From Deefgea rivuli DSM 18356 (GTDB taxonomy: Bacteria; Pseudomonadota; Gammaproteobacteria; Burkholderiales; Chitinibacteraceae): a DNA stretch of 64,000 nt. This document shows, one piece after another, positions 25,482 to 34,273 of this stretch (position 1 is its first letter; each line of letters starts with the position of its first letter). Position numbers and translations under genes: made by a program. The notes under the pieces were generated by a model, which was given only the letters and a program-made list of their open reading frames with translations, did not search any database and was not told where the DNA came from. The DNA is taken from assembly GCF_000620145.1 (NCBI RefSeq), contig NZ_KK211082.1, forward strand, positions 119,198-183,197. The letters are read 5' to 3'.

Positions 25482-26138
25482 ATGCCCCACGACCTGCCTA
25501 TTTTGTACTCATTCCGCCGCTGCCCTTACGCGATGCGCGCCCGTTTGGCGCTGTGGCAAAGCGGCGTTATCGTTGAGTTGCGCGAAGTCGTGTTGCGCGA
25601 TAAACCCGCTGAACTCATCGCCGCCTCGCCCAAAGCCACTGTTCCCGTATTGGTTTTACCGAGCGGCGAAGTCATAGCCCAAAGTCTGGACATCATGCAC
25701 TGGGCGTTGGCGCAATCTGATCCGGCCGCTTGGCATCCGCCCGAGCTCGCCGCCCAGCAAATTGAACTGATTACGCGGCACGATATTGAATTTAAACCGC
25801 TGCTGGACGCGTATAAATATCCCGAACGCCATTCTCAATTGTCACTAGAACAGCATCGAGATAACGCGATGTATTGGCTTGCAGAAAATATTAATCAACG
25901 CCTAGAGGGCTATACCTACCTAATCGATAATCAGATGCGAATCAGCGACGTCGCCATCGCCCCGTTTATTCGCCAATTTTCTGCTGTGGATTTTCCGTGG
26001 TTTGAGCAACACGCACCAGCGCCATTGCAAAACTGGCTGGCGACATTCACTGAATCGGAATTACTGGCTGCGGTAATGAATAAATACCCGCAATGGCAAG
26101 CCGGCGACGCGCCGATTTACTTTGGCCGTAAAGCTTAA
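25482..26138 (+). CDS. Glutathione S-transferase-like protein
   Basis: About 218 residues. An N-terminal thioredoxin-like domain holds SFRRCPYAMRARLAL (the glutaredoxin/GST-type CPY motif) and VPVLVLPSGE with the cis-Pro. A helical GST C-terminal domain follows. The ATG at 25482 (MPHDLPILYSF) is chosen; the longer frame from 25425 is not supported. It probably handles glutathione-linked reduction or conjugation, but the substrate is unknown. A diverged, truncated copy of its 3' half lies at 27991-28467. Confidence 0.88.
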   Translation: MPHDLPILYSFRRCPYAMRARLALWQSGVIVELREVVLRDKPAELIAASPKATVPVLVLPSGEVIAQSLDIMHWALAQSDPAAWHPPELAAQQIELITRHDIEFKPLLDAYKYPERHSQLSLEQHRDNAMYWLAENINQRLEGYTYLIDNQMRISDVAIAPFIRQFSAVDFPWFEQHAPAPLQNWLATFTESELLAAVMNKYPQWQAGDAPIYFGRKA

Positions 26139-26151
26139 AGATCAAAAACTG

Positions 26152-26248
26152 GGATCACGAAAGGCACGAAAGTAGGGCAAAATAAAAATCAGAAATGATG
26201 ATTCTATTTTGCCTTTTTTTGCCGTTCTTTTCGTGTCTTTCGTGATCC
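26152..26248. repeat. Long inverted repeat (dispersed hairpin element)
   Basis: GGATCACGAAAGGCACGAAA (26152-26171) pairs with TTTCGTGTCTTTCGTGATCC (26229-26248). Inside, GGCAAAATA and TATTTTGCC also pair. The 97-bp hairpin sits just past the GST gene. This kind of CACGAAA/TTTCGTG repeat is common in proteobacterial intergenic regions. Confidence 0.75.
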
Positions 26249-26286
26249 ACGTTGTTGACCTTTAAATCCCCCCAACTGTTACGCGC

Positions 26287-26322
26287 ATAAAAAAGGCAGG
26301 GATTGCATCCCTGCCTTTTTTA
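26287..26322. terminator. Bidirectional terminator
   Basis: AAAAAGGCAGGGAT and ATCCCTGCCTTTTT pair around GC. It lies 15 bp past the stop of the S41 protease (minus strand) and also follows the GST gene. Confidence 0.85.
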
Positions 26323-26336
26323 CATCACAACTTAAA

Positions 26337-27845
26337 TCAACGCGTAGTCCAATACTGGTTTTGCATGATTTCTGGCTTAATCAAATAGCCATTCGCCTCT
26401 TGCACCACCATGCCTGCGGCATTTTTGCCCGCAGATCCCAGTGCGGCGGCTTTACACGCATTTGGATTGGCGCGGCGATACAGTGCTGCCGCTAACATGC
26501 CTTCGGTAGCGCTGCCCAATGGCTGGCTGAAATCATCACTGGCGCTGCAATTGGGCGCAAAGCCATCGCTATAATCGTCAAATCCTTTGGCATTCGCTCC
26601 TTTTGATTCGATTGGCAAATAAGTCACGCCACAATTCGATTTGCCGACGAAGGCATACGGTTTACCGCAGGTGGTTTTACCAATGATTTGTACGTCAATA
26701 TCTACACCACGCAAACCATTGATAATCGCCTCGCTGGCCGAGCAAGTGCTACCTGTGGCCAAGATAAACACTTGCTTCAAATTCAAGCTTGGCAATGCTT
26801 TTCCATCAGTAGATTTTTCGTAAAATGGAATCACACCTAGAGCAGTCTGAACTGGGCGCTTATCGCTGTATTGCAATTTATCGAATGGCTTACCTGATGT
26901 TGCCGTTTTACCCGCCACCATATAGGCCAATACACTCGCCACATCAACAAGACCGCCGCCGTTATAACGCAAATCCAAGACCAATGATTTCACTTGATCG
27001 GCTTTGAATTTCTCCATGGCATCTATCAATGGTTTTTCAGCCGATGAAATGTGCGTGTTAAACACCAGATAGCCTACTTTATCTCCGGCCACATCCAAGG
27101 TTTGCGCCACGGGTACTGGAGAAATCGTAATATTTGCCGCCGCAATGGTGACATTTTTGACTGTGCCAGCGCGATCAAATATCAAATTATGCGCCGCTGA
27201 ATTCGTTGGATACAGCAAAGCGCCCAAGCCAGACACAGAGCCATCGGCCACTAAACCATCCACCGTTTTAAGTTGATCGCCACGTGCAACGCCAGCCAGC
27301 GCAGCCGGTGAATTGGGCTGCACATAAGCCACGCGCACCGTATAAGGAACCGCATCGCCCGTCACATGCCATTGAATACCATATTCCAACGAAGCCCCAG
27401 CCTGCCAGCCATTCCATTCACGAGTAGAAATCACAAAACTATGCTTATCTTTTTTCGCGCCAGACGCCGTCAATAGCGGAGATTTCAAGGCGTTGAAATA
27501 AGCCTCAACCGAAGCCAAAGTCGCAGATTCTTTGCTATATGCAGGCAATGCAGCATCCACCGCAGGCATGTCTTGATACCAAAGATAATTTTTTTCCATA
27601 TTATCTTTGAGCCAGGCTTTCTCATCTGCCAAAGTACCGGTCGTGCTAAAAGGGCTATCGTCATAACGATAAGGATTATTCGGCGAACACTTTTGCCCAG
27701 TCACTGGACTGGGTGTCACAACCGCTGCAGTGCCCGCAATCGGTGAAGCGTCAGATCCACCACCGCCGCCACACGCAGCCAAGACCACGCTCAAACTAGC
27801 CGTCGTTAAACGTAAGCCCAATTTTTTACCATCGCATAATTTCAT
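26337..27845 (-). CDS. S41 family peptidase, lipoprotein (CtpA-like, PDZ)
   Basis: A 502-residue protein. The signal peptide ends in the lipobox LAAC, followed by Gly-rich GGGGGSDAS. A PDZ-like domain is near residues 170-240 (SPAALAGVARGDQLKTVDG). The S41 core has LVLDLRYNGGG, a catalytic Ser in ATGSTCSASEAI and the Lys in IGKTTCGKPYAF. The Cys residues near the active site are unusual. It is exported and anchored at the outer membrane. It cleaves C-terminal regions of periplasmic proteins; the target is unknown. A terminator follows. Confidence 0.9.
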   Translation of the reverse strand: MKLCDGKKLGLRLTTASLSVVLAACGGGGGSDASPIAGTAAVVTPSPVTGQKCSPNNPYRYDDSPFSTTGTLADEKAWLKDNMEKNYLWYQDMPAVDAALPAYSKESATLASVEAYFNALKSPLLTASGAKKDKHSFVISTREWNGWQAGASLEYGIQWHVTGDAVPYTVRVAYVQPNSPAALAGVARGDQLKTVDGLVADGSVSGLGALLYPTNSAAHNLIFDRAGTVKNVTIAAANITISPVPVAQTLDVAGDKVGYLVFNTHISSAEKPLIDAMEKFKADQVKSLVLDLRYNGGGLVDVASVLAYMVAGKTATSGKPFDKLQYSDKRPVQTALGVIPFYEKSTDGKALPSLNLKQVFILATGSTCSASEAIINGLRGVDIDVQIIGKTTCGKPYAFVGKSNCGVTYLPIESKGANAKGFDDYSDGFAPNCSASDDFSQPLGSATEGMLAAALYRRANPNACKAAALGSAGKNAAGMVVQEANGYLIKPEIMQNQYWTTR

Positions 27846-27990
27846 TTATCTTTCTCTTAGCTGTTAGAATTCGCGCAGATAATAAGCGTGGCGTAAACAA
27901 AAAACAAGCTGTTGATATCAGTAACTAAGGCGATGGCCATCGAAGAAATATAAGTTCAACTGCGCACCAGCCCAGCCTAACGATCAAACG

Positions 27991-28467
27991 TCTGCATCAT
28001 TCTGAGGCGCTCACGCAATCTGATCCTGCCGCTTGGCTCCCCCCGAACTCGCGGCGCAGCAGAAGGGACTGATTACGCAGCACGATATTGAATTTAAACC
28101 ACTGCTCGACGCGTATAAATCTCCCGAACGCTATACTGAATTTTCGCTAGAGCAACATCGCGATCATGCGATGTATTGGCTTGAAGCGCATATCATTGAA
28201 AGCCTAGAGCGACATACATATTTGATCGACCAACAGATTAGATTGGCAGACGTCGCTATTTTTCCGTTTATCCGGCAATTTGCAGCCGTCGATAGCGACT
28301 GGTTTCGCCAAGATGCCAATCCAGTACTACAACACTGGTTAGAGCAAATGATTCAGACCAGTCCCTTTAAATCGGTGATGGAAAAATATTCGCCATGGCG
28401 CAGCGATAAAGCCATTTTAATCTGGGGTGCCAAGGAGATTCAGCAAGCAATCAGCACTAAAAATTGA
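27991..28467 (+). pseudogene. Truncated, diverged duplicate of the 25482-26138 GST gene
   Basis: From about 27991 the sequence follows the GST gene closely: the LAQSDPAAWHPPELAAQQ region is seen as ALTQSDPAAWLPPELAAQQ-like codons, followed by HDIEFKPLLDAYK and LADVAIFPFIRQF. The N-terminal thioredoxin domain is missing and no ribosome site or ATG begins the frame (TTG at 28033). The remaining frame runs 144 codons. It is best seen as a remnant of a tandem duplication whose 5' part was lost. Confidence 0.7.
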
Positions 28468-28567
28468 ATCAGAACGCAGGAAAAACCAGCATTTCAACTT
28501 GTTTCATGTAAGATATTCGTCATATTGAAAAGTAGAAACAACTCATTTACAACGAGGGAATGCCACA

Positions 28568-29386
28568 ATGTCTAAAGCCAAAAAACACACCGCAATCAGT
28601 ACCGAAGTAGCCGCCACGCCATTCACTAACAAACAATACGATAAAGAGCTCAAAAAACTGCATGGCGAGCTGGTCAAGCTACAGCAGTGGGTCGTCCACA
28701 AAGGGCTGAAAGTCATTATTGTTTTTGAAGGCCGTGATGGCGCTGGCAAAGGCGGTACGATCAAAGCACTTACCGAGCGCGTGAGCCCACGGGTGTTTCG
28801 CGTGGTCGCCCTACCCGCGCCAACCGAACGCGAAAAAAGCCAAATGTATTTGCAGCGCTATATTGGCCATTTTCCAGCCGCTGGCGAAGTGGTGATTTTT
28901 GATCGCAGCTGGTACAACCGCGCGGGTGTTGAACGCGTGATGAATTTTTGCACGCCTGCACAAGCGAAAAAATTCCTTTCATCAGCGCCGATGATGGAAC
29001 GCGCCATGACCGAATCTGGGATTATTTTGCTGAAATACTGGCTCGAAGTGAGCCCAGAAGAACAAGAACGCCGCCTGCTCGACCGCGTGAAAGATGCTCG
29101 AAAAACGTGGAAATTGTCGCCGATGGACATTAAATCCTTCACGCAATGGGATGCCTACACGCAGATGCGCGATGAAATGTTTGCCGCCACCGACAGCGAA
29201 TGGGCACCGTGGTTTTCCGCCGTATCAGAAGACAAGAAAAAAGTTCGCCTCAATATCATTCGCCACATCCTGACGCAGATTCCATACGAAAGCTTGCCAC
29301 ACGAAGAAGTCGTTTTCCCAAAACGAAAAATTAGCCACTCGAAAGTGGCTAAATACCCTGCAAAATTTATCCCAGAAGCGTATTAA
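28568..29386 (+). CDS. ppk2: Polyphosphate kinase 2 (class I)
   Basis: A 272-residue protein. The Walker A motif is EGRDGAGKGG (around 54-63). The Walker B and lid regions follow as VIFDRSWYNRAGVERVMNF and the LLDRVKDARKTWKLSPMD helix. The length is that of single-domain PPK2. It transfers phosphate between polyphosphate and nucleoside diphosphates, generally favouring NTP synthesis. The ribosome site is GAGGGA. The 3' end overlaps the convergent SulP gene by 4 bp. Confidence 0.93.
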   Translation: MSKAKKHTAISTEVAATPFTNKQYDKELKKLHGELVKLQQWVVHKGLKVIIVFEGRDGAGKGGTIKALTERVSPRVFRVVALPAPTEREKSQMYLQRYIGHFPAAGEVVIFDRSWYNRAGVERVMNFCTPAQAKKFLSSAPMMERAMTESGIILLKYWLEVSPEEQERRLLDRVKDARKTWKLSPMDIKSFTQWDAYTQMRDEMFAATDSEWAPWFSAVSEDKKKVRLNIIRHILTQIPYESLPHEEVVFPKRKISHSKVAKYPAKFIPEAY

Positions 29387-31071
29387 TCACTCGCCACGGC
29401 AGGGGCAGCAGCCCTTGCCTGCATCGCTTGGTAGCGAATAATCGCTTGCCGCGCGTTAAACAACATACTTTCTCGGCCTAACACATCGGCAAATCCAGAG
29501 CGTCGCACCACATCCAGCGCGGCTGGATTGAGCCCCACCAGCCACAAAGCAATGCCTTGCGCCTGAATTTTTTCCCGACTTTCTATCAATTGCTGCAAAG
29601 CCGAATACTCAATATCCGGCACTCGGCTCATATCAATGGCCAGCACTTGCGGCTGATATTGCTGCGCCAACTCGGCGATTTGCTCGGCAATATGCTGCAC
29701 ATTGGCAAAAAAGATCTGCCCTTCAGGCCGCACAATCAATAAGCCTGCAAACTCTTCGTCATCTGGATGCAAAGCAGATTTCGCGCGCAATACATCAGTA
29801 CCGCGTTTACGCACCACCACCGACACTTTGGTTTGCGAATTCTGCCCCACCAGCGCAATCAGCGACACGATAATGGCAATCACAATGCCTTGCAGCGTGC
29901 CAAACAGCAACACGCCCAAAAATGCCACCACTGCCCAGCGAAACTCCATCGAACGAATTTTTCGAATCGCCATAAAATCGCGAAAACTAATCAATCCCAC
30001 TGAATACACAATCACTACCGCCGCCAAAGTAGCAAACGGCAGTTTGGCCAATAAAGGTGCCAAAAACAGCATCGTCGCCAATGCCATCGCTGCGGTCACG
30101 AGTGAGGCCTTTTGCGATACCGCACCAGCCGCGCGCGCAACAGCCGTTTGCGAAGTACCGCCCCCCGCTGGCATCGCGCCAAACAAAGCACCTAGCCCAT
30201 TCGCCAAACCTGTTGCGACCAATTCACGATTAGGCTTAATCGTTGGATCACTGGACGCCGCAAATGCACGCCCAGCAGCAATTGACTCGGTAAAACTCAT
30301 CAGCGCAATCCCGAGTGCACCGGGCAATAACTGCTGCACCAAACTCAAACTAGGCAGCGTGAATGAGGGTAAACCCTGAGGAATATGCCCAACAATCGCC
30401 ACACCTTTGGCTTCAAGACCAAAATAAAACACCGCCGCAATCCCACCACCAATCGCCACCAAGGGTGCAGGAGAATGCGGCCACACTTTATCCATGCCCA
30501 GCAACACCACAAAAGTCGCTCCCGCTACGCCCATCGTGATCAACGAAGCTTCTGGCATATGCTGCACGACTGAAATCACATCCTGAAAAAACCCTTGCTT
30601 CGTAATGTGGGTGCCAAATAATTTGGGCATTTGATCCAGCACAATCACAAAGCCAATCCCAGCTTTAAAGCCCGTCAACACCGGTGCAGAAATAAAATTA
30701 GCCACAAAACCCAGCCGCAACACGGCAGCCAGAATCAAAATCAGCCCCACCATCACCGTCAGCGTGGCCGTTGCAGTGAGTAAAAGCGCCGGATCACCAT
30801 TAGGCACCACCAAACCCAATTGTGTTGCCGTCAAAATCCCCAGCGTCGTTGTCGAGCTGACGCTCAATACTTTGGAAGAGCCCAATAAGGCATAAACCAG
30901 CATCGGAATAAAGGCGGTATATAAGCCAATCTCAACTGGCAAGCCAGCTACCGTCGCATACGCCATCGCCTTGGGCAGCACCACCGCCGCCGCAATAAGC
31001 CCTGCAACGATATCAAAACGTAATCCGCCTAGCGCAGTCGTGCGCGCTACCTCATTCACCGTGCTACTCAT
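29383..31071 (-). CDS. SulP-family anion transporter with STAS domain
   Basis: About 562 residues. The SulP core is membrane-spanning, with the segment PKAMAYATVAGLPVEIGLYT typical of the family's signature and a Gly-rich GAMPAGGGTSQTAVARAAG region. The C-terminal STAS domain is at about 440-550 (VLAIDMSRVPDIEYSALQQL). The ATG at 31071 (MSSTVNEVART) with GGAG is preferred over the start at 31173. It is an inner-membrane transporter of sulfate, bicarbonate or a dicarboxylate; no regulator or partner gene indicates which. Confidence 0.93.
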   Translation of the reverse strand: MSSTVNEVARTTALGGLRFDIVAGLIAAAVVLPKAMAYATVAGLPVEIGLYTAFIPMLVYALLGSSKVLSVSSTTTLGILTATQLGLVVPNGDPALLLTATATLTVMVGLILILAAVLRLGFVANFISAPVLTGFKAGIGFVIVLDQMPKLFGTHITKQGFFQDVISVVQHMPEASLITMGVAGATFVVLLGMDKVWPHSPAPLVAIGGGIAAVFYFGLEAKGVAIVGHIPQGLPSFTLPSLSLVQQLLPGALGIALMSFTESIAAGRAFAASSDPTIKPNRELVATGLANGLGALFGAMPAGGGTSQTAVARAAGAVSQKASLVTAAMALATMLFLAPLLAKLPFATLAAVVIVYSVGLISFRDFMAIRKIRSMEFRWAVVAFLGVLLFGTLQGIVIAIIVSLIALVGQNSQTKVSVVVRKRGTDVLRAKSALHPDDEEFAGLLIVRPEGQIFFANVQHIAEQIAELAQQYQPQVLAIDMSRVPDIEYSALQQLIESREKIQAQGIALWLVGLNPAALDVVRRSGFADVLGRESMLFNARQAIIRYQAMQARAAAPAVASD

Positions 31072-31184
31072 TCCATCTTTCTCCACTGATTTGCCCCAGA
31101 CAGGGTAAAAAATGCACAGTACGCCCAAAATCATTGCCCAAGGCCATTTCAAACCCAAAAGCAACATTGCCACAACAGATTCAA

Positions 31185-31604
31185 TTAACGCGCCGCAGGA
31201 TCATCTCCATACGCCTCGCGCTCGAAATGGTTGTCGCGATAAAAACGCCGCCCGCGCAAAACTTGCCAGCAACTTGAGCCGAGATACAGTGGAAAAAACA
31301 AAATGCCCCAGCGCGCGTATTGGCGCACATGCACGCGTTCGTGTTCGCGTAGCGCCGCCATTTGCGCCGCATCACGCGCAATCACCACATGGCCGAAAGT
31401 GATCGCGCCAAAGCGGTGGCTTAGGCGAGCGATGCTGCGCGGTGCGCAAACTTCCCACACGCCGTCAAACCACGCCACGTTGCCACCCAGCACTAATAAA
31501 GGCAGTGCCAGTATTGCCCCGCAAGTACTCGCTGGTAATACCCACAGGTAAATACCCCAGAGGCGAATTCGGCCAAGTGATTCATTTTTCAAGAAAATAC
31601 CCAT
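31185..31604 (-). CDS. Putative membrane protein with an HExxH motif
   Basis: A 139-residue protein. Two hydrophobic helices lie at the N-terminus (LWGIYLWVLPASTCG and ALPLLVLGG). The motif REHERVHVRQY follows, reading HExxH and then YARWGILFFPLYLGSS. The HExxH could bind zinc, but the family is uncharacterised and catalysis is not shown. It resembles small proteins annotated as hypothetical in Neisseriales. The SulP gene follows downstream on the same strand, but with a gap of about 110 bp an operon is not clear. Confidence 0.6.
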   Translation of the reverse strand: MGIFLKNESLGRIRLWGIYLWVLPASTCGAILALPLLVLGGNVAWFDGVWEVCAPRSIARLSHRFGAITFGHVVIARDAAQMAALREHERVHVRQYARWGILFFPLYLGSSCWQVLRGRRFYRDNHFEREAYGDDPAAR

Positions 31605-31707
31605 TGATTAATCCAGATCGTGTTTCGCACTCACTGCGGGATACAATCGCCCCGCAGCGGCGTGCTAGAATATCGCCCTACTGACGACACGACAACACAG
31701 GTGCAGC

Positions 31708-31729
31708 ATGGCAGGTCATAGCAAGTGGG
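31708..31729. repeat. Left att candidate (yebC 5' end)
   Basis: The 22 bases beginning ATGGCAGGTCATAGC are identical to the yebC start at 38334-38355. A 15-residue remnant frame, MAGHSKWGKQKKTHH, ends at 31755. Upstream at 31620-31707 lies a likely original yebC promoter, with TAGAAT at 31666-31671 as a candidate -10. Confidence 0.8.
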
Positions 31730-31757
31730 GCAAGCAGAAGAAAACGCACCATTAAAC

Positions 31758-31920
31758 CATTGATTTTATTGATTATTTTTAATTTAAAATGCTGATTTCT
31801 CTGTGCATTTGACAATATCAGTGTGTATTTTTTGTGTATTTTTTTTCAAGGCTACTGCAAACTGGCCTGTGTATAACTTTTCCTATCCTGCTGTTTGAAT
31901 CCCTTTCACAGCCTTAACCG
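31758..31920. repeat. Left arm L1 of the yebC island
   Basis: Begins CATTGATTTTATTGAT and contains the direct repeat GTGTATTTTTTGTGTATTTT, then CCTATCCTGCTGTTTGAATC. It aligns with 37917-38079 over the whole length at roughly 80% identity by eye. The repeated GTGTATT motifs resemble arm-type sites of tyrosine recombinases. Confidence 0.75.
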
Positions 31921-32077
31921 CAATAGCAACTTACTGCGGAAAAACGCTTTAAAAATACCGCTTTTAAACGCCAACTTAAACTTGGGCTTCAATCCAAACG
32001 TTCAAAAAAACCAACCCCACACACTATCTGTTGTCAGTTATTTTCAATCGCATGTGTCTGTACTCTATGAGCAAGAG

Positions 32078-32182
32078 ATGGCAAAGAGATTTTGTTGCCC
32101 GAAAATACTTGGTCACGGCTCCCTGCTGGTTTCGCCTGAATGGTTTTGCACTTGTGGTTCTGCAAATATCCATCAGATGTGA
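32078..32182 (+). CDS. Possible 34-residue Cys-rich small protein (island)
   Basis: The ATG at 32078 starts MAKRFCCPKILGHGSLLVSP and continues with a CTC pair in the second half, so four Cys could form a small zinc site. A GAG-rich stretch precedes the ATG, and the stop overlaps a terminator hairpin (32182-32209). Such a pattern supports a real short gene, but the longer open frame from 31895 begins inside the left arm and is not credible. No family is recognised; confidence is low. Confidence 0.3.
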   Translation: MAKRFCCPKILGHGSLLVSPEWFCTCGSANIHQM

Positions 32183-32209
32183 AAAACAGGCCTGATTCGA
32201 CCTGTTTTT
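32182..32209 (+). terminator. Terminator inside the island
   Basis: AAAAACAGG and CCTGTTTTT pair around CCTGATTCGA. It lies just after the small Cys-rich frame. Confidence 0.65.
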
Positions 32210-32256
32210 GTTGGTTTCAATAATGTATACATAAATTAATTTTATTTTTCCGTACT

Positions 32257-33057
32257 TTATTTTCCTAAATCAAGAACAAACTCACTATGGAAACGTTTTT
32301 TCAGTGCATTATATTCATTGATAATTTCTTTTGATTTTCTGTATTCTATAGTTTTTATTAGTACATCTTGTACATCTAAAAAGTGTATGTTTTCTAGTGA
32401 AACATCTTCTGCCTTTATTCTTAAAATAACTTCTTTATCTTTTGTAAACAAGAAAACTTGCGTGCCATTCTTGGCCTTTTCAATTGCCTGCTTAATTATT
32501 GTTACATCTAGATATGCATTAATATTAGCTACATGGTTTGGTAACTTCATAGATAACAACTTAGAATCTAAGTACGTCTCTATTCTTGCCATGGCCAATC
32601 TAGCTAGTTTGCTTTTTTCATCTTTATACGATTTGTTTTTTAAATTCACGATTTCATCAAATTGCTCGTGCGGTACCGTTATTTTTAAATTATTTCCCTT
32701 TATGAATTCAGAAAAATTTACAAAGAACTCATCAATTGACGCATCCATCCACACATTAGAGTCTATTAGTATATATACTTCACCTTTTGATTTCCATTCC
32801 GCATGTAACATCTCTATAAAGTCATGTGCTTTTTTTGCCTCCTCGAATTTTTTATGTGAGAAAGTTCCTGGATATTTTTCAATGTCGTTGTCATTGTTTT
32901 TTATTCGCTCAATTTCTATAGTTTGCGCAAGAGTCCTTTTTTTTTGTACCGCACGAATTTTTTGGCGTTCTCTATTCCGCTCTTCTATTTTAGATTCTTC
33001 GTAAAACCTGAGTGCCTTATCAGTTAATACTGCAGCAACTTTAAACCAATCGCTCAT
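32257..33057 (-). CDS. PIN-domain protein (DUF4935-like)
   Basis: A 266-residue protein. The N-terminal third is charged and helical (probable coiled coil). The PIN-like core begins at YILIDSNVWMDA (first acidic residue), with a middle PHEQFDEIV and the last acidic motif VFLFTKDKEVILR. This matches PIN-type ribonucleases of the DUF4935 group. The ribosome site is GGAG. It is the leftmost protein gene of the yebC island, downstream of the XRE gene on the same strand with a 119-bp gap. It may be a toxin or effector; the target is unknown. Confidence 0.75.
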   Translation of the reverse strand: MSDWFKVAAVLTDKALRFYEESKIEERNRERQKIRAVQKKRTLAQTIEIERIKNNDNDIEKYPGTFSHKKFEEAKKAHDFIEMLHAEWKSKGEVYILIDSNVWMDASIDEFFVNFSEFIKGNNLKITVPHEQFDEIVNLKNKSYKDEKSKLARLAMARIETYLDSKLLSMKLPNHVANINAYLDVTIIKQAIEKAKNGTQVFLFTKDKEVILRIKAEDVSLENIHFLDVQDVLIKTIEYRKSKEIINEYNALKKRFHSEFVLDLGK

Positions 33058-33176
33058 TTTTACTTCTCCGTAAATTTCATGCTAATAATAAATATTAGTT
33101 TCTATAAATAGATACATTGCAATAATAGTGTTCTACATATTTTATTGCGATTATTTATTCAAATATGAAAATCGCA

Positions 33177-33686
33177 TCACAACGTAATGGACGTCGTCAA
33201 TGGTTGAGCACCATTGTTAATCCATTCTCTAAAATCAGATTCACAGCAATAACGAACTATAGTTGGAGTGATACTTGGTAGATAAAGATTACCAATACTT
33301 GTTACGCTAACTCGATCGTATGGTCTGGATTTTAGTGCTTCATAACCACTGCTATTGAAGTATGTCAGCATAAGTTTGAGTAAATCATCATGACCTTCTT
33401 CTAGTGAATAATTTTGAAAAAACCATCCTGAACTGTTGAAAATTGGCACAAGTCGTTCAACAAGACTGAGCATGTATGAAGGTTGAATCTGCAAGGCATT
33501 ACAGACGCCAAATAAAGCATCTGCAGTGAGTGTTGACTGTCCATTTTCAATTTTTGTCCAAGCGTTTGGCGTTTTACCAATGTATTGAGCTATAAGTCCT
33601 TGATGTATTCCGCGCTCAAGGCGGATCTCTTTAATCACCAGAAGTAATCCGGTAGAAAAGCTGGCATTCATTGACTTTTCTGACAT
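33177..33686 (-). CDS. XRE-family helix-turn-helix regulator (island)
   Basis: A 169-residue protein. The HTH_3-type domain is RLERGIHQGLIAQYIGKTPN followed by AWTKIENGQSTLTADALFG, a standard Cro/CI-like fold. The remaining 100 residues have no recognised domain and may sense a signal. The ATG at 33686 has GGAGA at the right spacing; ATGs at 33692 and the upstream extension are less likely. A 15-bp palindrome (GGAAC-N5-GTTCC) at 33730-33744 is a candidate autoregulatory site. It could control the neighbouring PIN or Hachiman genes. Confidence 0.8.
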   Translation of the reverse strand: MSEKSMNASFSTGLLLVIKEIRLERGIHQGLIAQYIGKTPNAWTKIENGQSTLTADALFGVCNALQIQPSYMLSLVERLVPIFNSSGWFFQNYSLEEGHDDLLKLMLTYFNSSGYEALKSRPYDRVSVTSIGNLYLPSITPTIVRYCCESDFREWINNGAQPLTTSITL

Positions 33687-33729
33687 GTTCATTCTCCGTA
33701 TGATTTTTTGGCTCAAATGAAGCCTGTAC

Positions 33730-33744
33730 GGAACTTATTGTTCC
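33730..33744. promoter_or_regulatory. Palindrome before the XRE gene, candidate operator
   Basis: GGAAC-TTATT-GTTCC, a perfect 5+5+5 inverted repeat 44 bases upstream of the XRE start. Cro/CI-like proteins often bind such sites. Confidence 0.4.
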
Positions 33745-34273
33745 TATTTTTAGTATATCTAAAAAAAAATTACTGGCAAGTGTTTTTGATTGGAACGTTG
33801 GGAGGTAAAGTTATTAGGGGGTACGTGGGAATACGTTAGTGCCAGAGAAACCGTTTACTGATGCGGGCTGTAGTCACGATGGTTTCTTAAAACGCATGAA
33901 AACGGACATGCAAAATAGAGAGTAAACTTCGAGTGCTTTTTCAGAGTTGAATTAGGTAGTTGTAGCTACTTTCTCAGCACTATGATCGAAATCAGTCGTT
34001 TTCAAGAGTAGGGATTTCTTAACTTACAATATTTCCCATCTTCTCAAGTACCCCGAAATTGGCAATTTTTTGCATGTTTGCAATTCAACCGCTAATGCTG
34101 ACAAGCTGTTTTTTTAGCAATAGTCTGACCTCAAGTTGCTGACACGCACTGCATGATTGGTAGAAAAGTAACTACAATCAGCATTGCCTATTTTATAGAG
34201 CGATAAAATACTAACTAAAATATTAATTTGGTGTAAACAATTCCCCTGAAAAACACCCACAATATATAAATTA
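33745..34273. other. Gene-free AT-rich stretch inside the island
   Basis: About 530 bp between the XRE gene and the 3' end of hamB. No open frame of note, repeat or clear hairpin was found. It may hold the XRE promoter and a hamB terminator region. Confidence 0.4.

Noticed and set aside
31895-32182. 95-codon frame at the left side of the yebC island
   Set aside because: It starts inside the left arm repeat and has low-complexity content; only the last 34 codons look plausible.
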